Notes: generated by a model from the sequence alone, not told the origin. Shown: positions 9,480 through 17,588, counted from the stretch's first letter. The stretch is 36,248 nucleotides of DNA from JBBDNV01 sp040877415 (GCA_040877415.1 JBBDNV010000041.1:1-36248); one strand, 5' to 3'. Numbers and translations are program-made.

Positions 9480-10359
9480 CGCAGGCTCTCCAATTCTCTC
9501 GCGCTGGTGTGGGAACTCTGCTCCTGGGCTTGCCCGTGGAGCTGTTTGGCCCCTCGTTCACGGTTGTTCGGCCTTAGATCCGTTCCTTCGGTCCGGCTGT
9601 GGGGTCAACCGACCGGCCATGAACATCTGGGTCGGGGCTTGACGCTATAAATCGCTTCTCCGTGGCGTGGTTCAGGTCCTTCTGATCCGAGCCTCAGTTA
9701 AGACATCGGCAGGCTGGTGCGTCCGAGCGTCGACGAAAATCCGCCAGCGGCAAAAATTGCCCATCGTTTCTCCAAACGACGGCGGATCTTTCTGCGACCC
9801 TCCCCGGAACGCTCCGGCCTCATTGGGTACGCGGTTTCGGCGAGAACTTGCGAGACGGCACGTTCGAACCGACGTACGGCTCGACCGCTGTGGGCAAAGC
9901 ATCGATACGCTTTGCGGCAGGTTCCCCCCTGCAGCCTGTTACACCCGCTTCCTTAAAAGTCGCGGACGCAACAAACCTTCCAAAGTTAGTTTTCGATTCT
10001 CGGAGGGGGGCGACTTTAGAAACTTTCTCCAGTCGTAACGAGCACTCCGGTCCTGGCGCCGGTGACGAACCTCCCGATACGCACGGCCAGGCAAGATGCG
10101 GACGAAGGCAAACCGTGGTGTGGATTGCCCTTATCGCAAGCGGTTATGGTGCCGATGCCGATTGTCCCCGGAGCCGGGAAATAGAGAATTGACGGGGCCC
10201 GGCAGCCTCTCCTCCGAACGCAAAAAATCGACCGTTTGTGCCGGCACTGTCAATTGTAGGACTGCGAGTCGGCTTGGTCGAGGTTTGAGGCCGTCTGGGT
10301 AGTTTGTCCAGAAACTCATTCGCTGGCTGCTGGCAATAGGTTTTCCCCCTCGATCGCCG
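9480..10359. other. Gene-poor 880-bp region
   Basis: Frames on both strands are short, Arg/Ser-rich and without family resemblance, so I call no gene. It must hold the promoter of the leftward HTH-receiver gene. Local structure includes an inverted repeat AAAGTCGC (9956-9963) with GCGACTTT (10010-10017) and a small hairpin GCAGG/CCTGC near 9917-9932. I could not match RNase P RNA, tmRNA or a known riboswitch here. Confidence 0.4.
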
Positions 10360-11226
10360 CTAACTGGCCGGTCCCTGCACGACTGGATTTGCAAGCGTTC
10401 CGATGCCAGTGATCGAGATTCTCACGACGTCGCCGGCCGCGAGCGTAAAGTCGTCCCCCGGCACGATGCCGGTGCCCGTCAATAAAACGACTCCCCACGG
10501 AAAAGAATTGTCGCGCGCCAGCCAGCCGATCAAATCCGCAAACGTGCGGGCCATCTGATCGACCGACGTAGAACCCTCAAAGGGGACCTTGTCGCCGCGC
10601 TGGACGGTCAGATCAATGCGAATGTCCTCGGGCTTTGGCATCGCGGCGGCCAGAGTGATCCATGGTCCCAGCCCGCAGCAGCCGTCGTAAACTTTCGCCT
10701 GGGGTAGATAGAGGGGGTTCTCTGCCTCGATGTCGCGCGAGCTCATGTCGTTTCCGACGGTGAAGCCAACCAGCTCGAGGCGCGAATTGACCACGAGCGC
10801 CAGCTCCGGCTCCGGCACGTTCCAGCGCGCATCCTGGCGAATGCGTACCGCCTGGCCCGGCCCCGCCACGTGATTCGGCGTCGCCTTGAAGAACAGCTCC
10901 GGACGCTGGGCCACGTACACCCGATCGTAGTAGACGGCGGCGTCTTGCGATTCTTCCATCCGCGCCCTCTGGCTGCGGCGATACGTCACGCCGGCAGCCC
11001 AAACTTCCTGATGGTCGATCGGCGCTACGAGCGTCGTGCTGGCCAGGCTCTGATACCGGGCGCCCTTTCCCGTCAGCGAGCGAACGACGGCCGCCGGGTC
11101 CTGCGATTCGAGCAATTGCGCGAGCGTTGGATACTCCTCCGAGTCCGCCAAAACGGCAATCGCGTCTCCCTCGACCAACCCAATCGCGCCGCGTCCATCG
11201 GCCAGCACGATTTTGGCTAATTGCAT
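10360..11226 (-). CDS. Fumarylacetoacetate hydrolase-fold enzyme, likely sugar-acid metabolism
   Basis: The 288-residue protein has an N-terminal small domain and a C-terminal FAH catalytic domain. Visible motifs are VWAAGVTYRRSQRARMEES, YDRVYVAQRPELFFKATP, the metal-ligand segment VPEPELALVV, GNDMSSRDIEAENPLYLPQAK and GTGIVPGDDFTLAAGD. The VWAAGVTY...RPELFFK pattern resembles 2-dehydro-3-deoxy-D-arabinonate dehydratase and related sugar-acid enzymes within the family more than true fumarylacetoacetase. That narrower reading is an inference supported by the neighbouring sugar enzymes. It starts with ATG at 11226 and is divergent from the TIM-barrel isomerase, with about 108 bases of shared upstream region. 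Confidence 0.82.
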   Translation of the reverse strand: MQLAKIVLADGRGAIGLVEGDAIAVLADSEEYPTLAQLLESQDPAAVVRSLTGKGARYQSLASTTLVAPIDHQEVWAAGVTYRRSQRARMEESQDAAVYYDRVYVAQRPELFFKATPNHVAGPGQAVRIRQDARWNVPEPELALVVNSRLELVGFTVGNDMSSRDIEAENPLYLPQAKVYDGCCGLGPWITLAAAMPKPEDIRIDLTVQRGDKVPFEGSTSVDQMARTFADLIGWLARDNSFPWGVVLLTGTGIVPGDDFTLAAGDVVRISITGIGTLANPVVQGPAS

Positions 11227-11334
11227 CGCCGCGCTCCAGTTGTTAAACCAATTCTCGTGGCGAGCCGCATTGTAGCCACTCGACGGCCATCATCCAGCCG
11301 CGCGCCTTTGGGAAACCGGGAGAAACGAATCATC

Positions 11335-12504
11335 ATGGGCCACCATCAAACGAAAACGCATCGCCGCGGCAAACACTCGTACCATCAAATCGGCCTGGTT
11401 CGCGGGCAGTTCGGCAACGTGCCCGAGGACCAGTGGCTCGACTTCATTGCCCAGGCCGGCTTCGACGGGTGGGAAGAAGCCAGTTGGGAGTTGGACCTGA
11501 GCCGTTCGCGCGACGACGGCGGGGCCAAGGCCTACGCCGAGGAGCGGGTCGGCAAGGCCAGAAAACGCGGCCTGGAAATCTTCTCCGTCGCGGCCCACTT
11601 GCAGGGCCAGGCCCTGGGCGATGAGCCGAGCGCCAAGACGCTGCAGTTTTTGGGCGGCGAAAGCGTCGAGGCCTATTCCAAGTGGCGCGCGGCCGGCAAC
11701 AACCCGCCCCGCACCAATCCGTTTTTCGTCCCCGACGACGTGGCCGAGATTGCCCGCCGGCAAGCCACCGAGAGTTTGCTGAGCGCCGTGCGTTTGGCCC
11801 ACTTCATCGGCAAGCTGGAAGATCGTGTCGTGCCGGTTTCGGGATTCGTCGGCTCGCCGGCCCATTGCTGGAGCCATTGGTTTCTGTTCCCGCCGCTCCC
11901 CAACTCGCTGGGTGGGCACCCGATTCCCGACGTGTTCCAGGTGAGCCTCGAACTGTTGGTCGAGCGATTCGCGCCAGTCTTCCAAGCCTGCTTGAAATAC
12001 GGGACCACCTTCGACCTGGAGTGTCACCCCAGCGAGCGGGCGATGGGCGACATCGCAAGCGCCGGCGACTACCTGGCGGCGCTCGACGCCGCCGGTTTCC
12101 AGAAGGCGGCCGGGTTCAACTTCGATGGTTCGCACATGGAGTGGCAAGGGGTCTGGGGCATCGACTTTATTCGCACCTATGGCGACCGGATTCACTGCGT
12201 TCATATCAAGGGCGTGCAGGTCGCCAGCGGCTATACGCGAAACGGGCGGCTCGGCGGCCATCGGCCCATGGGAGACAAGCACAACGGCTGGAACTTCGTC
12301 ACCGCCGGCACCGCCCGCGACGCCACCAGCACCGAAGCGCTGCTGGTGGAACTGAACCGGGCCGGCTACTCGGGCGGCGTGTCGATCGAATGGGAAGACA
12401 ACGACGTCGAGCAGCACGCCGGGGCCATTGCGGCCTTGGCGAACGTCCACCGCGCCGACCAGCCCCCCAGCGGCATGCGCCACGACGAGCAATTGAAGGC
12501 CTGA
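11335..12504 (+). CDS. Sugar phosphate isomerase/epimerase-like TIM barrel (AP endonuclease 2 family fold)
   Basis: A 389-residue member of the xylose-isomerase-like TIM-barrel superfamily, longer than the common 270-300. Likely metal and substrate segments are FDGWEEASWEL near the N-terminus, TTFDLECHPSE, GFNFDGSHMEWQGV, IHCVHIKGV and GVSIEWEDNDVE near the C-terminus; the Glu, Asp, His and Glu in these fit the divalent-metal site of the family. ATG at 11335 follows GGGAGAAACG; it starts a His/Lys-rich leader before the first strand. No signal peptide is evident. Substrate is unknown. It faces away from the FAH-fold gene and is followed by two small membrane proteins. Confidence 0.82.
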   Translation: MGHHQTKTHRRGKHSYHQIGLVRGQFGNVPEDQWLDFIAQAGFDGWEEASWELDLSRSRDDGGAKAYAEERVGKARKRGLEIFSVAAHLQGQALGDEPSAKTLQFLGGESVEAYSKWRAAGNNPPRTNPFFVPDDVAEIARRQATESLLSAVRLAHFIGKLEDRVVPVSGFVGSPAHCWSHWFLFPPLPNSLGGHPIPDVFQVSLELLVERFAPVFQACLKYGTTFDLECHPSERAMGDIASAGDYLAALDAAGFQKAAGFNFDGSHMEWQGVWGIDFIRTYGDRIHCVHIKGVQVASGYTRNGRLGGHRPMGDKHNGWNFVTAGTARDATSTEALLVELNRAGYSGGVSIEWEDNDVEQHAGAIAALANVHRADQPPSGMRHDEQLKA

Positions 12505-12663
12505 AACACCGGTAAGGGCTTGGTGGCCGGCAAAAATCCACGCTTGCGGTTTTGCAGTTTTCCTTGCGGTTTTCCCAAGATCGACCATACTGAAACGAAT
12601 AATGACCGAGAAGGGGCGGCTCGCGCATCCGCTCGCGGTTCCACGAACAGGGAGTTACTGACC

Positions 12664-12984
12664 ATGCTCGACCTCCTCTCGAAATCCGATGCCGAGCTAA
12701 TCCTCCCCTTGGCGGGCATGCTCGTCGGCGTGATCGCCATATTGGGCGGCATCACGGTGGCCATCACCAAGGTCGTTTCGAGCCATTACCGCCGCACGCA
12801 GCTCGACGACATGGAAGCCACGCTCAAGCTCGAAATGATCCAGCGCGGCATGTCCGCCGCCGAAATCAAGGAGGTCTTGGAGGCCCGCATGGCCGGCGAC
12901 CGCCCGTCGCTGGCTGACCTTTCTTTCAAGGTGGCGCAGTTCGCCACTTCGCGACCGTTCGGCAAGGCCTGTGAGAAGGCATGA
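12664..12984 (+). CDS. Small one-helix membrane protein with DDMEATLK...QRGMSA motif, copy 1
   Basis: A 106-residue protein with no family I can name. Residues about 12-37 form one hydrophobic helix (LILPLAGMLVGVIAILGGITVAI). A cytoplasmic segment follows: a basic SSHYRRTQLDDMEATLKLEM, then IQRGMSAAEIKEVLEARM, which looks like a short helical module. The tail is unrelated to its neighbour. ATG at 12664 has AGGGAG about nine bases upstream. The next gene encodes a paralogue with the same helix-plus-motif plan, so this is a tandem duplication. Membrane orientation with the motif in the cytoplasm is inferred from the flanking Arg residues. Confidence 0.8.
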   Translation: MLDLLSKSDAELILPLAGMLVGVIAILGGITVAITKVVSSHYRRTQLDDMEATLKLEMIQRGMSAAEIKEVLEARMAGDRPSLADLSFKVAQFATSRPFGKACEKA

Positions 12985-13012
12985 ACCGTTTCCAGCAAAA
13001 CGGGGCTTTCGC

Positions 13013-13306
13013 ATGACACCGCTTTTGGCCAATTTTCCGCTCGAAGCCGTCCTGGGCATCAGCATTCCCTTCGCGGCCGGCATCATCGTGGCACTGACCG
13101 CGATCATCACCGGCCATCTCCGCAAAATGCAGCGCGACGACATGGAAGCCACGCTCAAGATGGAAATGATCCAGCGCGGGATGTCGGCCGATGAGATCGA
13201 GCGCGTATTGGCGGCCCGCATCGGGTCCCAGGCGCGGGCCTCGCGTGTCGACGCGCGCGTTTACGCATCGGGACCGGTGCCCTCGGCGCCGCGCAGAGAA
13301 GCGTAA
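13013..13306 (+). CDS. Small one-helix membrane protein with DDMEATLK...QRGMSA motif, copy 2
   Basis: A 97-residue paralogue of the upstream gene, 28 bases after its stop. One hydrophobic helix (about residues 10-35) is followed by RKMQRDDMEATLKMEM and IQRGMSADEIERVLAARI. Between the two copies DDMEATLK-EMIQRGMSA-EI--VL-AR is shared almost without change, while the helix and C-terminus differ, so the cytoplasmic module is the conserved part. The ATG at 13013 lacks a strong ribosome site, and translation may depend on the upstream gene. Function unknown. Confidence 0.78.
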   Translation: MTPLLANFPLEAVLGISIPFAAGIIVALTAIITGHLRKMQRDDMEATLKMEMIQRGMSADEIERVLAARIGSQARASRVDARVYASGPVPSAPRREA

Positions 13307-13318
13307 CTTCGCAAGGAG

Positions 13319-14203
13319 CTATTTCGGCCAATACTGGGCGATCTTCGTGCGCAAGAAACTCGCGCTGCGCTCGAGCTGGTCGATGCCATCCACGCCGTCC
13401 TCGATCGAGATCCAGCCGTCGAACCCGACGCCGGCGAGCTTGCCGAAGATGGCGTCGTAGTCGTTCATGCCCTGGCCGATTTCGCCGTGACGCAGCCGCT
13501 TCGCATAGCCCACGCTGTCCTCTTCCTTGCGCAAATCTTCGATCGTTCCCTCGGCCAGGTAGCGGTCGCTGGCGTGCATCGTGACCACGCGCCGCTTGAC
13601 GCGCTCGAGCAATTCCAAGGGATCCTCGCCGGCCAGAAACGTGTTGCTCGGATCGTAATTGACGCCGAAGTGCGGAGAACTTATCCGCTCGACAAGTTCG
13701 CAAAACACGTCCATCTTTTGAGCAAACTCGGGGTATTGCCAGTAATTGTCCTTGTAGTGGTTTTCCAGGATCAGCGTCACGCCGCTGGCGGCCGCGTGTG
13801 GGATGCAAGCCTCGATGCACTCGGCGGCGTAGCCAATGCCCTCCGCGCGCGAAACGTCCGGGCGCCTTTGGCCCGACAGCACGCGGCAATACTGCCCGCC
13901 GAGCTCAACGGTCATGTCGATCCAGCCCTTTTCCAGGTCGATCTGCGCGCGGCGAAACGCAGGATCGGGGTGCGTGAAATCGGGCGAGCAGCAGAGCATC
14001 GGGATGGTGAGCCCCCGGTCCTCGACCATCTTTCGCGACTCGGCCCACATCTTGCGGTCTTTCAGCTCCAGAAAACCGCTGTAGAACTCCAGCCCGTCAA
14101 TGTCGAGCGTCGAGGCCAGATCAACCCACTGGCGGATCGTCATCGAACCGTCGACCACGAGCGGGTCCATGTGCGCCTTGGGAAACGCGGCGAGTCGAGG
14201 CAT
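13319..14203 (-). CDS. Sugar phosphate isomerase/epimerase (TIM barrel)
   Basis: A 294-residue xylose-isomerase-like TIM barrel. Likely metal ligands lie in VTLILENHYKD (Glu), HFGVNYDPSN (Asp), RVVTMHASDR (His) and DGWISIEDG (Glu), the usual order for the family. The start MPRLAAFPKAHMDPL at 14203 is preferred, but it has no Shine-Dalgarno: the bases just upstream are the heptad array of the inserted cassette. It is the last gene of the minus-strand run HUMPS, alcohol dehydrogenase, SDR, isomerase, which suggests a pathway for an uncommon sugar or sugar acid. The exact substrate cannot be told. Confidence 0.85.
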   Translation of the reverse strand: MPRLAAFPKAHMDPLVVDGSMTIRQWVDLASTLDIDGLEFYSGFLELKDRKMWAESRKMVEDRGLTIPMLCCSPDFTHPDPAFRRAQIDLEKGWIDMTVELGGQYCRVLSGQRRPDVSRAEGIGYAAECIEACIPHAAASGVTLILENHYKDNYWQYPEFAQKMDVFCELVERISSPHFGVNYDPSNTFLAGEDPLELLERVKRRVVTMHASDRYLAEGTIEDLRKEEDSVGYAKRLRHGEIGQGMNDYDAIFGKLAGVGFDGWISIEDGVDGIDQLERSASFLRTKIAQYWPK

Positions 14204-14680
14204 GTGGTTGGTGATTGGTGATTGGTGGTTGGTGATCAAGCGGCGCAGTCAGGACATAGGTGGCGGTTTGAGCGATCTGCGAAGTGCGTTGAGCATTCGT
14301 CCGACTTCGCCGAGACGGGCCATCATGGTCTCTTCGACATCAGGCGACAAGCGGCCCAATCGCCCGGCAATCGTCACTTGGGTACCAAGTTCCGCGAGCG
14401 ATCCACGTGCATGCCCGAGAAATTGAAGAAACTCGCCACGGCTTTGTCGGCCCTGCCCTTCGGCGATGTTACTGGCGATCGAAACCGCTGCCCGTCTCAT
14501 TTGCGCCGTGAGGCCATAAATCTGATCCTTCGGGAAGGCACGCGTCGCAGCGTAAACCTCCTCAGTCAACACCACGGCCTTCTGCCAAACATGCAAGTCG
14601 CGGTAAGTACGAACCTTGTCGCCCCTTTCGTTGTGCTCGTCCACAGCTTCTTTCTCCTACCAATCACCAATCACCAATCA
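14204..14680. mobile_element. Putative inserted cassette: four-helix-bundle gene between inverted GGTGATT arrays
   Basis: On the plus strand, heptads GGTGATT, GGTGATT, GGTGGTT and GGTGATC run at 14210-14237. At the other end three inverted heptads AATCACC, AATCACC and AATCACT run at 14662-14682. The cassette fills the space between the SDR stop codon and the isomerase start exactly, inside an otherwise tight operon. No transposase is present, so movement would have to be in trans or by recombination. Calling it mobile is an inference. Confidence 0.45.
14249..14644 (-). CDS. Four-helix-bundle protein (S23/IVP family)
   Basis: A 131-residue helical protein of the family first described from intervening sequences in 23S rRNA genes; relatives include the Avd accessory proteins of diversity-generating retroelements. 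The family pattern is clear: YRDLHVWQKAVVLTEEVYAA near the start, FPKDQIYGLTAQMRRAAVSI, SNIAEGQGRQSRGEFLQFL and ARGSLAELGTQ, with the four helices spread along the chain. It is not inside an rRNA gene here, and no reverse transcriptase or variable-repeat pair is visible. The gene sits between two inverted heptad arrays within a sugar operon. Its cellular role is not known. Confidence 0.9.
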   Translation of the reverse strand: MDEHNERGDKVRTYRDLHVWQKAVVLTEEVYAATRAFPKDQIYGLTAQMRRAAVSIASNIAEGQGRQSRGEFLQFLGHARGSLAELGTQVTIAGRLGRLSPDVEETMMARLGEVGRMLNALRRSLKPPPMS

Positions 14681-15457
14681 CTACTTCACCTCTTTCGCCG
14701 GATTGCGGCCGATCACGGGATGCTGCTCGATGTCGACGACGCTGCCTGAGATCGGATAGCTTTCGTCGCCGATCCAATACACGGCCGCCGCGGCAATTTC
14801 TTCGGGCTTCATCAGCCGGCCCGCGGGAGCCTTGGTGCGCGGGATTCGCTCGGGCCAGTCGGGCGGCAGGCCGTCGGCGATTTTCACTTGATACTCGTTG
14901 GGCGTGAGCACCCAACCGACGTTGAAATGGTTGACGCGCACGCCGTCACGCCCCAACGCGTCGGCCAGGTTGCGCGACAGGGTCACGAGGCCGCCCTTGG
15001 AAATCGAGTAGGCCAGCAGATTCGCCTCGCCGCAGTGGCCGTTGATCGAACCGATGTTGAGCACGCAACCGCGCGAGCGCTTGAGATAGGGGACGGCGGC
15101 CTGGATCAGGAGCAGGGGAGCGCGCAGGTTGATGGCGATGATCTGGTCGAACAGCGCCGCGTCGGTATTGGCGAGATTGCTGCGCTGGACCGAAGCCGCG
15201 TTGTTCACAAGCGCGTCGAGCTTTCCAAACGCGTCGACGGCCGCCGCCACGATCCGCTTGGGCGCGGCCGGATCGGCAACGTCGTCGACGTGCAAGGCGG
15301 CCTGGGGGGCCAGTTCGGCGACGAGCGCTTGGCCCCGCTTCGCATCGCGGCCGTGAATGAGCACCCGGGCACCCTCGGCCACCGCGCGCCGCGCGATGGC
15401 CTCGCCGATGCCCGTCGTGCTGCCGGTGACCAGGATGACCTTGTCTTGCAGGCGCAT
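14681..15457 (-). CDS. Short-chain dehydrogenase/reductase (SDR)
   Basis: A 258-residue classical SDR. Cofactor site TGSTTGIGEA is near the N-terminus, NNAA marks the central strand, the catalytic Ser is in NIGSING and the catalytic Tyr/Lys pair in YSISK. The C-terminus ends with GDESYPISGSVVDIEQHP, a usual SDR finish. An acidic residue right after the second strand is absent (HGRD), which hints at NADP use but does not prove it. ATG at 15457 lies eight bases after the alcohol dehydrogenase stop, so the two are co-transcribed. Likely oxidises or reduces a sugar or sugar acid in the same pathway. Confidence 0.9.
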   Translation of the reverse strand: MRLQDKVILVTGSTTGIGEAIARRAVAEGARVLIHGRDAKRGQALVAELAPQAALHVDDVADPAAPKRIVAAAVDAFGKLDALVNNAASVQRSNLANTDAALFDQIIAINLRAPLLLIQAAVPYLKRSRGCVLNIGSINGHCGEANLLAYSISKGGLVTLSRNLADALGRDGVRVNHFNVGWVLTPNEYQVKIADGLPPDWPERIPRTKAPAGRLMKPEEIAAAAVYWIGDESYPISGSVVDIEQHPVIGRNPAKEVK

Positions 15458-15465
15458 GACGAATC

Positions 15466-16488
15466 TTACGGCTTGAGCACGGCCTTGACGATCTGGCCGG
15501 AGTGCATTTTTTCGAACGCCTCGTGCCAATCGGCCAGCGGCCAGGTGCCGCCGATGATCTTTTGGACGTCGAGCGTTCCGTTGGCCAAGAGCCGGATAAC
15601 CCGCTCCCAGATCGGCCAGTTGTGGCTGTAGCTGCCGCGCAGGGTGATGTTTTTCTGCACCAGGGGATCGAGCGAATGGCCGTAGGGCAGTTTGCCCCAG
15701 CCGACCTTCGTCACCCAGCCGGCGGGACGCACGACTTCGAGGGCCGTTTTCAACGTGGCCGAAATGCCGGCGGCGTCAATCACGCCGTCGGCGCCCAAGC
15801 CATCGCCCTCGTTCACCCACGCCTCCAGCCCCTCCACAATCGCCGTGCAGCCGAACTGCTCGGCAACCACGAGCCGTGCTCGATCGCGCTCCAAGCCCAC
15901 GACGGCCACTTCGGCCCCCTGCAAGCGGGCAATGGCCGCGCACAACAGGCCGATCGGCCCGGGCCCCAGCACGACGACGCGATCGCCCGGCTTGACGGCG
16001 GAATTGACCGCCACGGCGTTGTACGCCACGCAGCACGGCTCGGTGACCCCGGCCTTTTCGATCGACAGGCTGTCGGGTAAATGGTGCAGGCAGCGGGCCG
16101 GCACGCGCACAAAACGCGTCATCGCGCCGTTGACGCCGTAGCCAAAGCCTTTGCGCGTGGGGTCGAGGTTGTAAAGCCCTTGCCGCGTCAAGGGGCTGTC
16201 GAGATCGATCACGGCGGCGGTTTCACTCACGCCGCGATCCCCCTCGCGCCAGCCGCGCACGTTCTTCCCCACCTCGGCCACGATGCCGGCGAATTCGTGT
16301 CCCAAGACGACCGGATAGTTGACCGGCCAACTGTGCTCGGCCGTCCACTGGTGCAGGTCGCTGCCGCAGACGCCCACGGCGCCGACTTCCAACAGCACGT
16401 CGTCGGGGCCGATCGTGGGCCGATCGATTTCGCGCAGCTCGACGTTGAACTTTTCCGGCCCGTAATTGACGACCGCCGCGGATTTCAT
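15466..16488 (-). CDS. Medium-chain zinc-type alcohol/sugar dehydrogenase lacking the structural-zinc cysteines
   Basis: A 340-residue MDR-family enzyme of the sorbitol/threonine dehydrogenase type. Catalytic-zinc ligands are visible: Cys in GVCGSDLHQW, His-Glu in VVLGHEFAG, and TEPCCVAYNA further on. The Rossmann motif GPGPIGLLC follows. The structural-zinc loop that usually carries four Cys reads ETAAVIDLDSPLTRQGLYNL and contains none. Flanking residues RKGFGYGVNGAMTRFV are otherwise typical. The ATG overlaps the stop of the HUMPS gene as ATGA, showing translational coupling. Together with the SDR and isomerase this suggests a polyol or sugar-acid route. Confidence 0.9.
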   Translation of the reverse strand: MKSAAVVNYGPEKFNVELREIDRPTIGPDDVLLEVGAVGVCGSDLHQWTAEHSWPVNYPVVLGHEFAGIVAEVGKNVRGWREGDRGVSETAAVIDLDSPLTRQGLYNLDPTRKGFGYGVNGAMTRFVRVPARCLHHLPDSLSIEKAGVTEPCCVAYNAVAVNSAVKPGDRVVVLGPGPIGLLCAAIARLQGAEVAVVGLERDRARLVVAEQFGCTAIVEGLEAWVNEGDGLGADGVIDAAGISATLKTALEVVRPAGWVTKVGWGKLPYGHSLDPLVQKNITLRGSYSHNWPIWERVIRLLANGTLDVQKIIGGTWPLADWHEAFEKMHSGQIVKAVLKP

Positions 16489-17195
16489 TTTTTCTTTCCT
16501 ACAGGGATGTCGCCGTAACTATGAACTTTGTCGCAAATCAGCCGCAGCGAGCTTTCCAGATCGCCGCCGGCCGTTTTGAAGGCGTCGGCGTCGATCGTCA
16601 GGGGCGCGCCGAGCACGACCAAGGGCGCGCCATATTCGGGCGTGCGCACCGCTTGTTCGAGCGTCAGCCCGCCCACGGCTTGGACCGGAATGCCGACGGC
16701 CTCGACCACGGCCCGCAGTTGATCGAGCGGGCTGGGCATGCGCGCGCCGCGGGCGGCGATGCCGCGCCGCTCGTCGTAGCCGACGTGATGGATCACGTAG
16801 TCGCAGCCCAACTCTTCGAGCCAGCGGGCGGCGGCCACCATGTCCTCGCAGACCATGTTGTCGCCCATTACCTCGACGCCAAAATCCTTGCCGGCCTTGA
16901 CCACGCATCGAATCGTCTCTTCGTGCGCCCGGGCCATGACCACGACGTGCGTGGCGCCGGCCTTGGCCATCATCTCGGCTTCCAGGTAGCCGCCGTCCAT
17001 GGTTTTCAGGTCGGCGACGATGGGCGTATCGGGAAACCGCTCGCGCAGGGCCCGCACGCCGTGCATGCCTTCGGCGATGATCAGCGGCGTGCCGGCCTCC
17101 AGCCAATCGACGCCGGCCCGCATGGCGAGTGCCGCCGTTTCGAGGGCTTCTTCCTTGGTGGTCAGGTCGAGCGAGATTTGAACGACGGGTTTCAT
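16485..17195 (-). CDS. HUMPS/OMPDC-family enzyme (hexulose-6-phosphate synthase or 3-keto-gulonate-6-phosphate decarboxylase like)
   Basis: A 236-residue TIM barrel of the orotidine-5'-phosphate decarboxylase superfamily. Key segments: MKPVVQISLDLTTKEEAL at the start, WLEAGTPLI, the active-site VADLKTMDGGYLEAEM (Asp-x-Lys-x-x-Asp), and IPVQAVGGLTLEQAV phosphate-binding region near the end. The DLKTMDGG pattern is shared by hexulose-6-phosphate synthases and 3-keto-L-gulonate-6-phosphate decarboxylases; which activity applies cannot be decided. ATG at 17195 starts directly at the first strand; longer in-frame extensions are Arg/His-rich and unlike the family. It is the first gene of the minus-strand operon. 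No hexulose-phosphate isomerase (PHI) is seen next to it, which argues mildly against formaldehyde assimilation. Confidence 0.85.
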   Translation of the reverse strand: MKPVVQISLDLTTKEEALETAALAMRAGVDWLEAGTPLIIAEGMHGVRALRERFPDTPIVADLKTMDGGYLEAEMMAKAGATHVVVMARAHEETIRCVVKAGKDFGVEVMGDNMVCEDMVAAARWLEELGCDYVIHHVGYDERRGIAARGARMPSPLDQLRAVVEAVGIPVQAVGGLTLEQAVRTPEYGAPLVVLGAPLTIDADAFKTAGGDLESSLRLICDKVHSYGDIPVGKKK

Positions 17196-17345
17196 GGTTT
17201 CCGGAGCATAGGGGCGGAGGAATTGAGTTGTCAATCCGCAGTTTAGTCTGCCGTTCGACAAGGAACCCGGTATATGCTCGGGATCGGTTGCCCGGGCAGA
17301 TGTCCCGAATGCATGGACGTCGCGTATAGCATGGGGTATACTACC

Positions 17346-17588
17346 ATGGCCAGCGAAGTGCGGTTTGGCGTGGTTTGCAAATTGCTGCAAAGTGCCGGAT
17401 ATCGCTTGGCCAGGGTATCAGGGTCGCACCATATCTTCGAGAAGTCCAGTAGCGCGCTTGTGTCTATTCCCGTGCATCGCGGCAAGGTGAAGCCGTACTA
17501 TGTCCGTCAGATCAAACGGATCGTCGAAGCGGAAACCGAGGGGCCGCAAGACGCCTGGGCGGGCGAGTGTCACCGGGCGGTCGTTTGA
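17346..17588 (+). CDS. hicA: HicA-type toxin (mRNA interferase)
   Basis: An 80-residue protein of the HicA family, which cleaves mRNA as a toxin. It shows the double-stranded-RNA-binding-like fold pattern: LLQSAGYRLARVSGSHHIFEK with the catalytic His in GSHHIF, then VSIPVHRGKVKPYYVRQIKRIV. ATG at 17346 fits the family start; upstream in-frame ATGs at 17274 and 17331 would add residues without similarity. The ribosome site is weak. It overlaps the antitoxin gene by 89 bases. Confidence 0.88.
   Translation: MASEVRFGVVCKLLQSAGYRLARVSGSHHIFEKSSSALVSIPVHRGKVKPYYVRQIKRIVEAETEGPQDAWAGECHRAVV

Noticed and set aside
9848..10192. A 114-codon plus-strand frame in the gene-poor region
   Set aside because: No ribosome site, no domain and no conserved pattern; likely chance in GC-rich DNA.
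11290..12588. A 432-codon minus-strand frame
   Set aside because: Antisense to the TIM-barrel isomerase, with biased composition and no family similarity.
14210..14237. Heptad array as a possible CRISPR repeat
   Set aside because: Units are 7 bp and contiguous without spacers, and no cas genes are present.
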